A stretch of DNA of 64,000 nucleotides, from the NCBI RefSeq assembly GCF_035222485.1, contig NC_085924.1:372001-436000 (forward strand), read 5' to 3'. The notes under the pieces were generated by a model. It worked only from the letters and a program-made list of their open reading frames with translations, searched no databases and had not been told where the DNA came from. The translations under genes and the position numbers were made by a program. This DNA is from Podospora pseudoanserina. Taxonomy: Eukaryota > Ascomycota > Sordariomycetes > Sordariales > Podosporaceae. Positions 45,323 to 56,083 of this stretch are shown piece by piece. How positions within the stretch are numbered: the stretch's first letter is position 1; every line of letters starts with the position of its first letter.

Positions 45323-46758
45323 ATGGAAAACATTGTTTTCAGTCCTGATCTTACCGTTGCCGATAATGTGGTTCTTGAAAACCTCAGCGGCGAAATCGAG
45401 ACTGGGCTCCTCGGGGCCAACCTCGAGTCGATCAAAGGTACCTTGACTATTGAGACGACGCCCTCCTCTTAATTTCCAAATTACATGAACACTCGCTGAC
45501 AGGTTGTTGAATATAGCCCGAAGAGACTCTCGTGACATAAGCGCTCTGCAATCATTTAACGACCCGAAGAGCCAGTTCTTCGACCCTACCGTCCTCTCGA
45601 CCTACGATCTTCGACACCTGCGCCGTACACTGCCTGTCATCGTCGACAAGAATGTAGTAGCGCCATACATTGCATCGGCACGTCGCATCGTGCGCCATGA
45701 GACGGATGTGGTCATGGCGACACACCTGATCCTCTACTTCAGCACCTCGGTGCCCAGCGCCATTTGGCTGTTCTACAACTTCACCTACCTCCACGGCGTC
45801 CTTCACTTTCTCATGCAGGCCTGGTATACAGGCAGCTACACCCTGATGAGGCATCAACACATCCACCAAAATGGCGTTTTGACCAAAGACTCTAGTCTGG
45901 TACGCCTATTCGACATGTACTTTCCCTACGTCACCGATCCATTGATGGGCCACACATGGAACAGCTACTATTACCACCACGTAAAACACCATCACGTCGA
46001 GGGCAACGGACCGGACGATCTCTCCTCCACCCTCCGATACCAGCGCGACGATCTGTTTCACTTCCTCCACTACCTCGGCCGTTTCTTTTTCTTCGTCTGG
46101 CTCGACCTCCCACTGTACTTTTTCCGCAAGGGTCAAACTGTAAATGGCGCCAGGATCCTCTTTTGGGAGCTCTTCAACTATTTTTCCCTTCTCATACTCT
46201 ACCAACTACACAGCAAAGCGACGACGTTTGTCTTTCTCCTCCCGCTTCTCCTTATGCGCCTTGGCTTGATGGTTGGCAACTGGGGCCAGCACGCGTTTGT
46301 GGACCCTGACGAGCCTGACTCGGACTTCCGCTCGAGTATCACCCTCATTGACGTCGCTGTGAGTTGTCTCGTCGCTTTACGATGCATCATCGTGCTAATG
46401 TCCATCACTTCCACAGAGCAATAGGTACTGCTTCAATGACGGCTACCACACCTCGCACCATCTCAACCCGAGACGGCACTGGCGCGAGCACCCCATCGCT
46501 TTCTTGCAGCAAAAGAGGAAATATGCCGAGGAGAAGGCGTTGGTGTTTCACAATATCGATTACCTGATGATTACGGTGAAGCTTTTGCAAAAGGATTACG
46601 ACCACCTCGCGAGGTGTTTGGTGCCCATTGGGCAAGAGCAGATTGAGCTTTCGATGAAGGACCGGGCGGAAATGCTGAGGGGTTTGACGAGGAGGTTTAC
46701 GGAGGAGGAGATTAGGGAGAAGTTTCCCAGGGCGGGACAAAAGCAGAAGGAGTTGTGA
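45323..46758 (+). CDS. Membrane fatty-acid-desaturase-like protein
   Basis: Three exons: 45323-45437, 45517-46358 and 46417-46758 (1299 nt, 432 aa). The introns are GTACCT...TAG and GTGAGT...CAG. Three histidine boxes of the membrane desaturase/hydroxylase superfamily are present: HQHIH (151-155), HVKHH (193-197) and HTSHH (330-334). Hydrophobic segments lie between them (THLILYFSTSVPSAIWLF, FLLPLLLMRLGLMVG). These would bind a di-iron centre at the cytosolic face of the ER. The family (FA_desaturase fold) includes desaturases, hydroxylases and epoxygenases; the substrate is unknown. The first 38 residues have no membrane helix. No cytochrome b5 domain is fused. Confidence 0.85.
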
Positions 46759-47553
46759 GCGGGGTCAAGGACATGATGCGGCTTGTGGCGTTTCAGCGGA
46801 TAGCACATAGAGGATAGAACATCTCATGGGGAACACTTTTCTTCTGACCTGGCTATCGACCGGGAGCGCTATTCCGACGGATCTGTTTGGCTCACCTTCG
46901 GAAACGGGTACCTATGCTCTCCTCGCAACAAACATCATGCAGGCAGGGGTGGTATCGTGCCGCACGCAGCGTTCAAACTTTTGCAGCGCTCAACATTTTG
47001 TTTTCTTCATCTCCGCGCTCCTCCAGCTGGCTCTTTGACTTCTTCCACTCGAAGGGTCCATCGACCGGTCCAGATTGTGGCGCTTACTGAGCAGCCGCCA
47101 TGGGCCCCACCGAACCTGTGCTGTCGAGGTTACACTGGGGATCTAGCGCACGGGAGGCGCTTCGCCATGTGGTTAGTCAATTCCGCACATACGAGCAGAG
47201 CCCTATTTCTGGTCTACCACAGAACGACTACTGTATGGAGGGTGGGCCAGGCAGAACTGTAGTTCACCACCCTCATACCAGCCACAGGCCGTGTCTCGTA
47301 TATCCCCAGCTCACCGTACCTTGAGGCTACAGATATCTGTCAGCACTATTTGCAAAAGGGTATCATCGTGATGGATAGTGGAATGCATGCTTTCGGGGGA
47401 CTGGAATGGGGGTCGGAAGAGGACTGAATCAGCGTCAAGTTGAGGATATGACTATCTCCTCAGGTTGAGATGAGTATAAAGAGCCTTAGCATCGACCTTC
47501 TGTCTCGTCGAAGACCATCATCAGTCAGGCCAGCAGCCCTCAAGACGATCAAC
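46759..47553. other. Intergenic: promoter of the NLP gene
   Basis: No supported gene. A TATA-like gtataaag at 47473-47480 lies about 75 bp upstream of the chosen start at 47554. Confidence 0.45.
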
Positions 47554-48378
47554 ATGGCTCCCAAGTCCCTCGCCATCACGGCGATGTCCCTCTTCCTCTC
47601 CCTTGCCTCCGCCACCCCCGTCACACTCGAAGCGAGAGATCTCCTCAACCCCATCGGCGCCACCGCCACCGCCGACCAAGAGAAATGGTCCCCGGCCCTC
47701 GACTACGACACCGACAGCTGCTACAACACTGTCGCCATCTCCCCCACAGGGCAGCTCAACGCCGGCCAAGACCCGGGCAAAGGCCAAAACGAAATCCTGA
47801 GCTTCTGCCGCAAGGAAGACCGCCTCACCAAGCGCAACGTCTACGTCCGGTCCAAGTGCAACAACGGCTGGTGCGCGCACATGTACGACTACTACTTTGA
47901 GTCTGACTTTGGCATTGGCGGCCACCGCCACGACTGGGAGCATATCGCCGTTTGGGTCCAGAACGGGGAGCTCAAATTTGTGAGCGCGAGCGAGCATGGC
48001 AAGTGGAATATCAGGTTTCCTGGGCAGAACCCCCAAATTAGATTTGAGGGGGGGACGCACGCCAAGATTGTGTACCACAAGGACGGGGCGGGGACGCACG
48101 CGTTTCGGTATGCGACCGGGGGGGATGAGCCGCCGGAGAATCACTGGCAGAGTTGGAGGTGGGGGGTGGGCGCTGGGTTGTTGAATTGGGATTGGATTGC
48201 TGGGAATTTGAGGACGACGCTGTCGCAGAAGGATTGGGGTTCGGCGGAGATGGCTGTGAGAGACAAGGACGGGAATGCGTGGAATTTCGGGTGGTATTTG
48301 GATCGCTCTAGGTACTACTGTGTGACTGAGCTTGAGTGCCCGGGTAACTTGGCTGGCGCGTTCAACCCCTGGGCTTGA
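47554..48378 (+). CDS. Necrosis- and ethylene-inducing-like protein (NPP1/NLP family), secreted
   Basis: Single exon, 274 aa from the ATG at 47554 (context AACATGG). An in-frame upstream ATG at 47470 would add 28 residues ahead of the signal peptide and overlaps the likely TATA box, so it is rejected. The signal peptide is about 20 residues ending in SATP. The NPP1 domain carries the diagnostic heptapeptide GHRHDWE at residues 123-129, which in the family lines a metal site. Six Cys residues are in the mature part, more than the two of the classical type 1 group. Family members act outside the cell, and some but not all damage dicot membranes; activity cannot be told from sequence. The gene is intact with no visible break. 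Confidence 0.92.
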   Translation: MAPKSLAITAMSLFLSLASATPVTLEARDLLNPIGATATADQEKWSPALDYDTDSCYNTVAISPTGQLNAGQDPGKGQNEILSFCRKEDRLTKRNVYVRSKCNNGWCAHMYDYYFESDFGIGGHRHDWEHIAVWVQNGELKFVSASEHGKWNIRFPGQNPQIRFEGGTHAKIVYHKDGAGTHAFRYATGGDEPPENHWQSWRWGVGAGLLNWDWIAGNLRTTLSQKDWGSAEMAVRDKDGNAWNFGWYLDRSRYYCVTELECPGNLAGAFNPWA

Positions 48379-48782
48379 GAGGCACGCGTAGCTGTTGTTA
48401 CAGATGTTGTCGAGTGATTGAGACTAGTGTTGATAGACTGTTAGCGGAGCAGTGGAATAGAAAGGAGGCTTTGGTGTACTGAGCTGCTGTTGCTGCTAGT
48501 GACTTCGACATGTGAATCCCCATACGATGAGACCGAGAGCCGGCTAAATCGAAGTCGAGATGTTGCGTCGAATCAAGCTTTATTGGCACTGGATCTACTT
48601 TTGATCTCCACGATCTGCATGCTCCCACGTGTTGAGCTTCCCCTCAGTGGGGGGATCAACAGGCTAATATTCGGCCATGGGGGAATTATGACCGAGCATC
48701 ACGTTATCATCAAGATGGACACCTGCTGTGACAACCGCTTGGCCGGCAACGACTCTCCTGCACTACAGAATAGACCACAGCC
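48379..48782. other. Intergenic, no gene seen
   Basis: 3' flank of the NLP gene and promoter of the Gfo/Idh/MocA gene, both on the plus strand. Confidence 0.4.
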
Positions 48783-50090
48783 ATGACAACACAACCCAAG
48801 AAACGCTATGCCCTCGTCGGCACCGGCGGCCGCTCCTACTTCTTCTACTCGGCCATCGCAACAACCTACTCATCCACCTCGTGCATCGTCGGCTTCTGCG
48901 ACACGAACCAAACCCGCCTCAACTACGCCCTCTCCCGGCTCACCTCCCTCGGCCACCCCCCGGTCCCTCTCTACCTTGCCTCCGACTACGACAGGCTCAT
49001 CTCCGAAACCAAACCAGACGAAGTCATCGTCACCACCGTCGACCGCACCCACCACATCTACATCATCCGCGCCCTCCAACTAGGCTGCAATGTCGTCTCG
49101 GAGAAACCAATGACCATCGACGCCCCTCGGTGTCAGGCCATTTTCGACGCTGTCAACGAGACCAAAAGAAACGTCAGAGTCACCTTCAACTACCGCTACG
49201 CACCCCACAACACCAAAATCTACGAGCTCTTACACTCCGGCGCCATCGGCGAGGTGACCTCAGTCCACTTCGAATGGCTGTTGAACACCTCGCACGGGGC
49301 AGACTATTTCCGCCGCTGGCACCGCGACAAGCGCAACAGCGGAGGGCTACTGGTCCACAAATCCACTCACCACTTCGACCTCGTCAACTTCTGGCTCAAG
49401 ACAAGACCTCTCTCCGTCTACGCGCAGGCAGACCTCAAGTTTTACGGCAAAGAAAACGCCGAGCTGAGGGGCGTGACCAAGTTTTATGATCGAGTCAGGG
49501 GCAACGAGGAGGGAAACGCAAAAGATGACCCGTTTGCGCTGGACTGCAGCAAGGTCGAGACGTTGAAGAGTTTGTATCTTGATGCTGAGCACGAGGATGG
49601 TTATTTTCGGGATCAGTCCGTTTTTGGAGATGGCATCAGCATAGAGGATACGATGAATCTGCTGGTCAGGTACAAGAATGGGGCGGTCATGACGTATTCT
49701 TTGACGGCATACGCGCCGTGGGAGGGGCTGAGGGTTAATTTCAATGGGACCAAGGGACGGATAGAGATGGAGGTGGTGGAGAATAGTTATGTCAATTCGG
49801 GAGGGGATCAGTCATTGGAGGGGTGTTTGGAACGGAGCACCATCTTGCTGAGGCCGTTGTTTGAACCGCCTGGGGAGGTGGAGATTGGGGAGGCAAAGGG
49901 GGCGCATGGGGGAGGGGATGATGTCTTGTTGCAGGATTTGTTTGGGGAGCCGGTGTCGGATGAGTACATGAGGGCTGCCAGCCACGTGGATGGAGCGGCG
50001 AGTATCTTGACGGGGATTGCGGCGAATAGGTCTATTGCTACGGGGCAGGTGGTGTTTGTGGATGATATTCTGAAGGTGCCTGATAACTAG
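48783..50090 (+). CDS. Gfo/Idh/MocA-family NAD(P)-dependent oxidoreductase
   Basis: Single exon, 435 aa, with an ATG in GCCATGA context. The N-terminal Rossmann fold begins KRYALVGTGGRSYFF and is followed by the family's EKP motif (Glu107-Lys108-Pro109), whose Lys acts in catalysis. The C-terminal alpha/beta domain includes GGLLVHKSTHHFDLVNFW, in which the His residues sit where the family places the catalytic or metal-near His. Members oxidise or reduce sugars, inositols and related polyols in the cytosol using NAD(P). No signal peptide. The 5' half is C-rich and the 3' half G-rich at wobble positions. It may serve use of plant-derived sugars, in line with the pectate lyase 11 kb away (inference). 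Confidence 0.92.
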   Translation: MTTQPKKRYALVGTGGRSYFFYSAIATTYSSTSCIVGFCDTNQTRLNYALSRLTSLGHPPVPLYLASDYDRLISETKPDEVIVTTVDRTHHIYIIRALQLGCNVVSEKPMTIDAPRCQAIFDAVNETKRNVRVTFNYRYAPHNTKIYELLHSGAIGEVTSVHFEWLLNTSHGADYFRRWHRDKRNSGGLLVHKSTHHFDLVNFWLKTRPLSVYAQADLKFYGKENAELRGVTKFYDRVRGNEEGNAKDDPFALDCSKVETLKSLYLDAEHEDGYFRDQSVFGDGISIEDTMNLLVRYKNGAVMTYSLTAYAPWEGLRVNFNGTKGRIEMEVVENSYVNSGGDQSLEGCLERSTILLRPLFEPPGEVEIGEAKGAHGGGDDVLLQDLFGEPVSDEYMRAASHVDGAASILTGIAANRSIATGQVVFVDDILKVPDN

Positions 50091-50684
50091 AGGAGATACA
50101 ATCCCAGCATAGCTGCCGTCATGACTAATCCGAAGCTGTTCAATCCAACACGTTCACCGTTATTTGTGGTTGTGGTAGCACCAGCGGCGGTTCCAGTTCT
50201 GCTGGATGTCGGGGCACCGGTGATGGAAGAGCTTCCGTGGGCAGAAATGGGCATGGTGCTGAGGTCAGCCTCAGTTGTGGTGGTTGTCAGGGGGGCAGAG
50301 CCATCATGAGCTGTGATCAACATGGTGTTGAGATCGGGGTCTGTGTATGTCGACATGTAGGCGGTGTCGGTCTCCCAGCATGCCCACCCAACCATGGCGA
50401 GCGAGGCACATCGTTGGGTTGATGCGCAACAATCGGTATCTAGGCACCTCGTATGTTAACACCGGGAACTATGCTGTATTAGGAATTCAACACTCACCGC
50501 ACGGTGTGTCGCCCGCATCAGCGCAGACGACACGCGGGAGAAGCCTCCCGTGGCCGAGCCGCGCGTCATCCGGTTGAGCCGAGACTGTCGACGTCATGGT
50601 CAACATGGCCGTGACGGCCAACTGAAGGCTGGAAGAGATCATGATGCCGACAGCAAAATGTTTGGTCTGGGCTCTCATTGCCAA
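50087..50684 (-). CDS. Small Cys-rich, Thr-rich secreted protein with likely GPI anchor
   Basis: Two exons on the minus strand, 50684-50498 and 50439-50087 (540 nt, 179 aa), with a 58-bp GTGAGT...TAG intron. A second in-frame ATG is at 50678. The signal peptide region ends near STVSA. The spliced product has a compact Cys cluster (C-x7-C-x3-CC-x4-C-x9-C). A Thr/Ser-rich stalk follows, and a hydrophobic C-terminus (FGLVMTAAMLGLYLL) after a small-residue zone predicts GPI attachment. It would sit on the outer membrane face or in the wall. The Cys cluster spans the intron, which supports the splice. The last four bases overlap the stop of the Gfo/Idh gene on the other strand. Confidence 0.75.
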
Positions 50685-51221
50685 TGTTCCTCCCCCTCTT
50701 CCCCGGGGCCGACAGCCATTTTAACAACCACAGGCCTGGCCAAAGTGTTGTTGACCAGCTGTCGTGGCTGTGGGTTCTTCCCTCAGCCGCAAGCCTCCAT
50801 TCCCAAACCACTCCCTCTGTATGGATAGTTCCCAATTCCAGCCACCGCAAGTGTTGTCACTCACAACGTTGTCCATCGGCCATTCGACCACATCGCCAAG
50901 CGGCTGCGAGATCTCCGCACAGGGGTCCAGAATTCACCGACGGCTTCCTCGCCGCATTTCGGAACGATCCTGCTCGAAAACATATTCCTCTTGCAGCATT
51001 CCCATTGGTACTGCCGAGAAGGAATCTCACGTCAATCGGCCAATGTGGCAACCTAAATGTCACCCTTCGGGAACTCCCGCACATCTCTCTGTGCCCCGCA
51101 AAGCTTGTGTACAAAAAGGTCCCAGACAGCCGCCTCCGAACGTCTTTGTGTCCCCCCAACGTGCACTTCCCCGAGATCTTAACCTTGCATCAGCCGCAGC
51201 CCACTCATCACCACCAAAACC
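50685..51221. promoter_or_regulatory. Divergent promoter region GPI-type protein / DUF1304
   Basis: 537 bp between divergent starts. Longer open frames crossing it (up to 238 aa) are Pro/Ser/His-rich and overlap the DUF1304 start in another frame; judged non-coding. Confidence 0.4.
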
Positions 51222-51590
51222 ATGGTCCTCCTCTCCAACCTCCTTACCCTCCTGGTCTCCCTAATCCACATTTACATCCTCCTCCTCGAAACAACCCTCT
51301 GGACACATCCCGCCTACGGCCGCAAGATATTCCGGATGACAGAGGAATTCGCACAGCAGACAAGATTGCTGGCGGTGAATCAGGGGGTCTATAACGGGTT
51401 TTTGGCATTGGGCCTGCTCTGGGGGATATGGCATCCTGTGCCGATGGTCGGGCAGCAGGTCAAGTTGTTTTTCCTCGGTTGTGTCTCTTTTGCTGGTGGG
51501 GCTGGGGCGTTGACCGTGGGGAGGAGGGTTTTTTGGGTGCAGAGTGTGCCTGCGATGGTGGCGGGGATTGCGGTTGTGGCTTGGGGGTAG
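51222..51590 (+). CDS. DUF1304 family membrane protein
   Basis: Single exon, 122 aa. Four membrane segments are visible: LLTLLVSLIHIYILLLE, then NQGVYNGFLALGLLWG, a third around LFFLGCVSFAGGAGAL and a last VPAMVAGIAVVAWG. The phrases HIYILLLETTLW, NQGVYNGFLALGL and LFFLGCVxxAG match the DUF1304 family, found in bacteria and fungi and of unknown role. Length equals the family norm. The codon pattern changes from C-rich to G-rich along the gene. Confidence 0.9.
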   Translation: MVLLSNLLTLLVSLIHIYILLLETTLWTHPAYGRKIFRMTEEFAQQTRLLAVNQGVYNGFLALGLLWGIWHPVPMVGQQVKLFFLGCVSFAGGAGALTVGRRVFWVQSVPAMVAGIAVVAWG

Positions 51591-52019
51591 GAGGGTGGCG
51601 GTCACCGTGGTTGGAAGTTTAGGGAACAGATTGGGGACACTTTCCCGATTGGAGGCTTGAAAAATTCTGGTAACTTGTTCTTGGTGTCTGAATCACACTG
51701 ATGGTCTTCTTCTGGAGCTGAGCTTGGCCGTTATGACAGCATCTCCTCCTGACGTGACCTCTTGACACGAATTCCGGTGACCACGCGTCGTGTGCTGCGC
51801 TCATGGTCATCCCCAGTCTGTCGCCCACCTTGCTGCATGATAGCAGCGTAGCGGCTGGAACGCCTGTTGGCGGCGAAGGACGTGAGTCGGAAGCGGCGCA
51901 GTCCCGCTCCGAGGTCTTTGTTGGCGCGGACTTCGCCGTGTCCAAGCAGCCCTTTTTCTAGAGCAACTGCCAGGAGGGCGCTTATGAGTGTTTTTTTTTT
52001 TTCTTCTCGAATTTACCGC
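51591..52019. other. Convergent intergenic, no gene seen
   Basis: Lies between DUF1304 (+) and the rhodopsin-domain gene (-). Contains a T run near 51989. Confidence 0.45.
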
Positions 52020-53277
52020 TCATCCCAGCTGCGACACCCAAACGTCGCTTTGCTTGCCCTTCATGGCCCCAGCTGGTCCCGAGGGCCTATATCCGTGTTC
52101 CTGCATCGAGACGGCCTCGAGTTCGGGACTTGGCCAGGCAGTGTTGACGGTTGTTTCCCGAGGGCAGTAGACTTGCGCGTAGCTGTCATCGCCATCCAGC
52201 TGAGACCTGTGATCCGTAAAAGTCATCGCACCAAACGACCTGCCGAACGACTTTCCCATCGTTGCCCTCGCTCCTGACGACAGCTTGGTGCTCGGGGGAG
52301 TCCTGATCTTCCTCCAAATCACAGCCAGTGCCGGCATGCAACTGACGATAACTCCGACGGTTATTTCGGCAATGGCGGTTGACCACAAGGGCACCCCGTA
52401 CGTATCGTTGAGCTCCTTGTGATACCAAATCACTCGGTAGTGAAGTGTCAGGATACTCGAGATCAGCCCAAAGAGCCCAACCAAGAACATTGCGGATACG
52501 GCCAGCTTGCGCTTCAAGGGAAGCCTCAGGCTCCAAACTGCCGGCAGCGGCAGAATTATCATGCCCACATCGACGATGACAGACCCAATACCCATGACGA
52601 GCCAATAGAGCCGACCTTTGAAGCACCGAGGCTGAGAAAAGGCCATGAGATAGCTGAAAACGTCTTGGCCGGTCGTTGGCGAGCAGTTGACCGCCGTAGC
52701 GATGGCTACCGAAAACTGAAAGGCGAATAGGAGCACGATGCTGATCGTTGTTGCCATTCTCATCCATCGAAGAACGCTGAAGATGTTATAGTAGAGAAGA
52801 AGGACCGAGCATTTAACGAAGAACTGCGCCATGGGCGTGATTACTTGGAACAAATGGGCAGACACGAGGTGGATCTTTTTGAAGTCTCCCAGTCGGACAT
52901 TCCAGGTCTGTATCGCGTAAGGACTCTTGCCTGTCATTGCTATAGACGAAGAAGTTGTCAGCACGGTCGTTTTGACTTGGTGAGGCACCAGACGTACCGC
53001 ATATGGTTATCGTCACCGCAGCGAGGCTGGTGACGAAGCCTGTATAGAACACCAGCTCGTGAATGCGGTTCACCCGTTGACCCAACCATGTTGTCGAAAA
53101 TATTCGGGCGGCCGTAAAAGCGAGCATAAGTGCTGTGCAGAATCCATCGAGAACAAAAATTTGCCAAGCATCCGACGTCGGATTGTCAAGGTTTGCTGTC
53201 ACCCCAGGCGGTGGTGCTGCCATCGGGAAGTCAGCGGCGAGTGCCATGATTTCTGGGGTCATCTTTGACGTGTCCAT
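52020..53277 (-). CDS. Fungal rhodopsin-domain integral membrane protein (SAT4/PTH11-like)
   Basis: Two exons on the minus strand, 53277-52998 and 52939-52020 (1200 nt, 399 aa), with a 58-bp GTACGT...TAG intron. Seven membrane helices are expected. Landmarks of the fungal rhodopsin domain are present: FTAARIFSTTWLGQRVNR, KKIHLVSAHLFQVITPMAQFFVK, CFKGRLYWLVMGIGSVIVDVGMIILPLPAVW and the helix FLVGLFGLISSILTLHYRVIW. The N-terminus is short with no CFEM domain, and the C-tail is hydrophilic (about 90 residues). Family members, such as PTH11-related receptors, are plasma-membrane proteins suspected to sense surfaces or small molecules; ligand and role here are unknown. Confidence 0.87.
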
Positions 53278-54394
53278 CGTGACGGTTGAGCCTTTTGGCC
53301 AACTTCAAGTTGTCGTGAACTGTTTGCCGCAAACCAGAGAGTCAGCAGGGCAAATCCGGAGGAGGAGCACAACCACCCCTTAGATGCCTACTCAATTGCT
53401 CGGGTTGGCCTCCGACGCGGTGAGTTACATCGCTTCAGGCAGAGTGAAGCACTGCCAACGACCAACGCTCTTTTTGGTGATAACATTCTTTAGTAAGGTT
53501 GCGATGGGGCACAGAGCAAGAGTTGGGCAATGTTCGCCGGGCATGGCCCAACGAAAAGTTGGCTGCAGATGGAGACCGGATGGCGGTGCCTCACAGGCGC
53601 ATAGGCTGCAGAGCCAACAGGCACCCCTTACCCTATAGCGCGTCACCATAACAAGGCAAACCGCATTACACTCGGTTCAGAGGGATAAGAGTCAGCCCTT
53701 AACTCCGCCAGTAACAAGCGCTGAGGCTGGGGAAGGAACCTCACTGGTGGCCGCCAACAGCACCTTCGAGCCCGAGGATGAGTCGAGTATGATGGATGTA
53801 TGGATGTTACGAGTGACCCTCGGTCAGCCAATGGCTGTGGTTTTCTTGCTCAACTTTTTCCCAACTTCGAAGGCATGGCCGTCTTGTGAATATGAAAAGG
53901 CAGCGCTTGGCCTTGGCCATGTACTGATTATGTATGTCACTGCATTCGGTGCAGAATCGGTGACTCTTAAACACGCCAGCCACTTCGTCTAATGTTGAGA
54001 ACGTTCCGTGAGAGGTGACACCTACTTGTATCTTGAACGTGTATTTGAAACTCGCCATTGATATGAACATTGTTGCATCTTTCACGATGTCCTTTCGCAC
54101 CGTAACGATCCCGCGTGTCCCCAAGACCGTGGCAAGAGTTTGTGCTACATGGAAACATGAAAATATAAATGAGACGGCTGGCACGCTTTAAGCTGTCCAA
54201 GCCTTCTCACGACTCAAGGATATATATCACCTACCTAACCACCTAGTACCGTACCTACGTGGTGTCCATCATACCCGTGCTTTATCACGAGCTCTAACAG
54301 CTTCCACGCCCCTTACGACATTATAACCTCATCGTTATACTCTAAGCACTATCGACCCACTACACCACTTCCGCTGCTTTACTACCCCTTCACC
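53278..54394. other. Divergent intergenic, no gene seen
   Basis: Open frames up to 125 aa on the minus strand (53807-54184) lack motifs and are not supported. A TATA-like atatatat at about 54221 lies 170 bp before the small ORF at 54395. Confidence 0.45.
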
Positions 54395-54601
54395 ATGCCC
54401 TGTGACAAGAAAGTCGACGAGCCTAAGGAGGACAACAAGGCGGAGGACAAGGTCGACACAATCACCGAGGACAAGGAGAAGACTTCGGACAGCTCCCCTG
54501 CCGTCCCCAAGATGATGGGAACTTGCCGAAAATGCAAGATTTCTTACTTCGAGCCCGATCAGCTTTGTCACTGCCAAAAGCCTAAGTGGGTACTGTTGTA
54601 A
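54395..54601 (+). CDS. Hypothetical small protein with possible zinc site, 68 aa
   Basis: Single frame of 68 codons. The first 37 residues are charged (Lys/Asp/Glu repeats such as DKKVDEPKED and EDKEK). The C-terminal part has CRKCKISYF and CHCQKPKW, giving a C-x2-C...C-x-C arrangement that could bind a metal. An upstream TATA-like sequence and an AC-rich leader (ttcaccATG) support expression. No family recognised. Its start resembles that of the ORF at 56084. Confidence 0.5.
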   Translation: MPCDKKVDEPKEDNKAEDKVDTITEDKEKTSDSSPAVPKMMGTCRKCKISYFEPDQLCHCQKPKWVLL

Positions 54602-55475
54602 GGTACCCTGACCGTAGATGTTGTGACACTTGGAAACAAAGAGACTCGGTGTGTTCCTCTGGTGACCTGCAAAATTCGAGGTTTACGAACAGCGCATCGT
54701 CATACAATAGACACAGTTGTGCTTAGTTACCTGAGAGCCGAGGGAGTCAGTTCTCACCTCAGACTTTCTCATTCTTGCCCGACCTCGGAAATATCGCATT
54801 CTCTGGCCTGTAAGCCTCTTCGTTCTAGAAGCCCCAACAGAAAGAAAAGACGGGCTTTGTTCGTTTGACGACCGAATCTTTGCCTTGAGCACAGAGTTGC
54901 ATATACGTAGTACGATAGGCAATGGAACCCAAGTGACTCAACATCGAGCCATGAGGTTTCTGGAGACATATAGCTCACCTTCGGTGTACGTATGGGGACA
55001 GGATCACGAGGTAGAGTTTTATCCGTTCTTTTTCTCCAAAACAATAAATATCTGCTAAATGGCCGTCAAGGTTCACGGGTGGCACTGAGATCTCAAAAAC
55101 GTTCCCTAAAGCTGCCTGAATATTCCCGGACTCAGGTATCTTTTTACAATGCCAACAAGGTGCTGTGGTGCCCAGGGACATATGTAGCACTTGGCGTTGT
55201 CGATACGTCCGATACTTTTGCGATACTCTAGCGAACATTCCGATCCAAGGTACACTTGAAAGGTCTTGTCAGGTTTCACAACATTAGTTCTGCACACGAG
55301 GACCACCCCTGATGAGGACAGAACGGCAGAAGCTTGTCCTACACGGAGGATGGACAGTTAAGGCACGATACCTAGCCAGATCTACCCGAGGCCTCTCAAA
55401 CATTCACAACGACTTCCCCATCTTCACGAAAGGTGTTTAGTTTCTATCAGCAAGTATCTTCTTTACAATCGCAGC
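54602..55475. other. Intergenic, no gene seen
   Basis: Short frames on both strands with no motif. Confidence 0.45.
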
Positions 55476-55679
55476 ATGTGCAATCGACCCAAAACACTGC
55501 AGGAGACTGCCGCCATGATGGCCGTGTACGATCGGGAGCAGGCCTACAAAGCCAGACAGGAGGGGATGGCCGGGGACAGGACCGACGCAACAGCAAACAG
55601 CGATGCCAAACCTTCAGACACATCTATTGCCGGCCCCAAACGTGAAGGGGCAGAACCTGAGAGAATTTGTTCATGTTAG
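55476..55679 (+). CDS. Hypothetical small ORF, 67 aa
   Basis: 67-codon frame giving a hydrophilic Ala/Asp/Lys-rich peptide with a helical N-terminal half (LQETAAMMAVYDREQAYKAR) and a Cys pair at the very end (CSC). No homology recognised. It lies between two other tiny ORFs and may be chance. Confidence 0.25.
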   Translation: MCNRPKTLQETAAMMAVYDREQAYKARQEGMAGDRTDATANSDAKPSDTSIAGPKREGAEPERICSC

Positions 55680-56083
55680 AAGGCGAATCGTCCCAGCTGG
55701 GCTTTTAGGAAGCCTAGAGACGGTGATTGCGACTGACAGCGTGTACTCTCTTCGTTGTTTGATGATGGTGGCCGACAATGACTATAAGCCACACAGGTAG
55801 GTATGTAAGGTAGAAGGCAGTTAGTTGGCTGTATCGATTCCTGCATACCGGTCTAATAATTCGACTTCATACTGCTCACTTCTGGTGGGGCCCGGCGTCA
55901 AGTGAATCAACCAGCCACCTGGTAAAGTATTCTTGGTCTACAAAATAGTGGGCAAAGTTACCATGTAGCGCTGACAACCAATTAATCCACCCACCTCCCG
56001 TGCCTGATCGCAAGCACCACTTGTTCTCATGCCCCAGTACGCCAAACCACAAGTCATAATACCACTAGCGCACCTCGCCAACC
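55680..56083. other. Intergenic, no gene seen
   Basis: No supported frame. Confidence 0.4.

Noticed and set aside
47470-47553. Upstream in-frame start for the NLP gene
   Set aside because: Would put 28 basic residues before the signal peptide and overlaps the likely TATA box.
50678-51394. 238-aa plus-strand frame upstream of DUF1304
   Set aside because: Overlaps the DUF1304 start in another frame and the antisense GPI-protein start; Pro/His-rich noise.
53807-54184. 125-aa minus-strand frame
   Set aside because: No motif, signal or sensible splice context.
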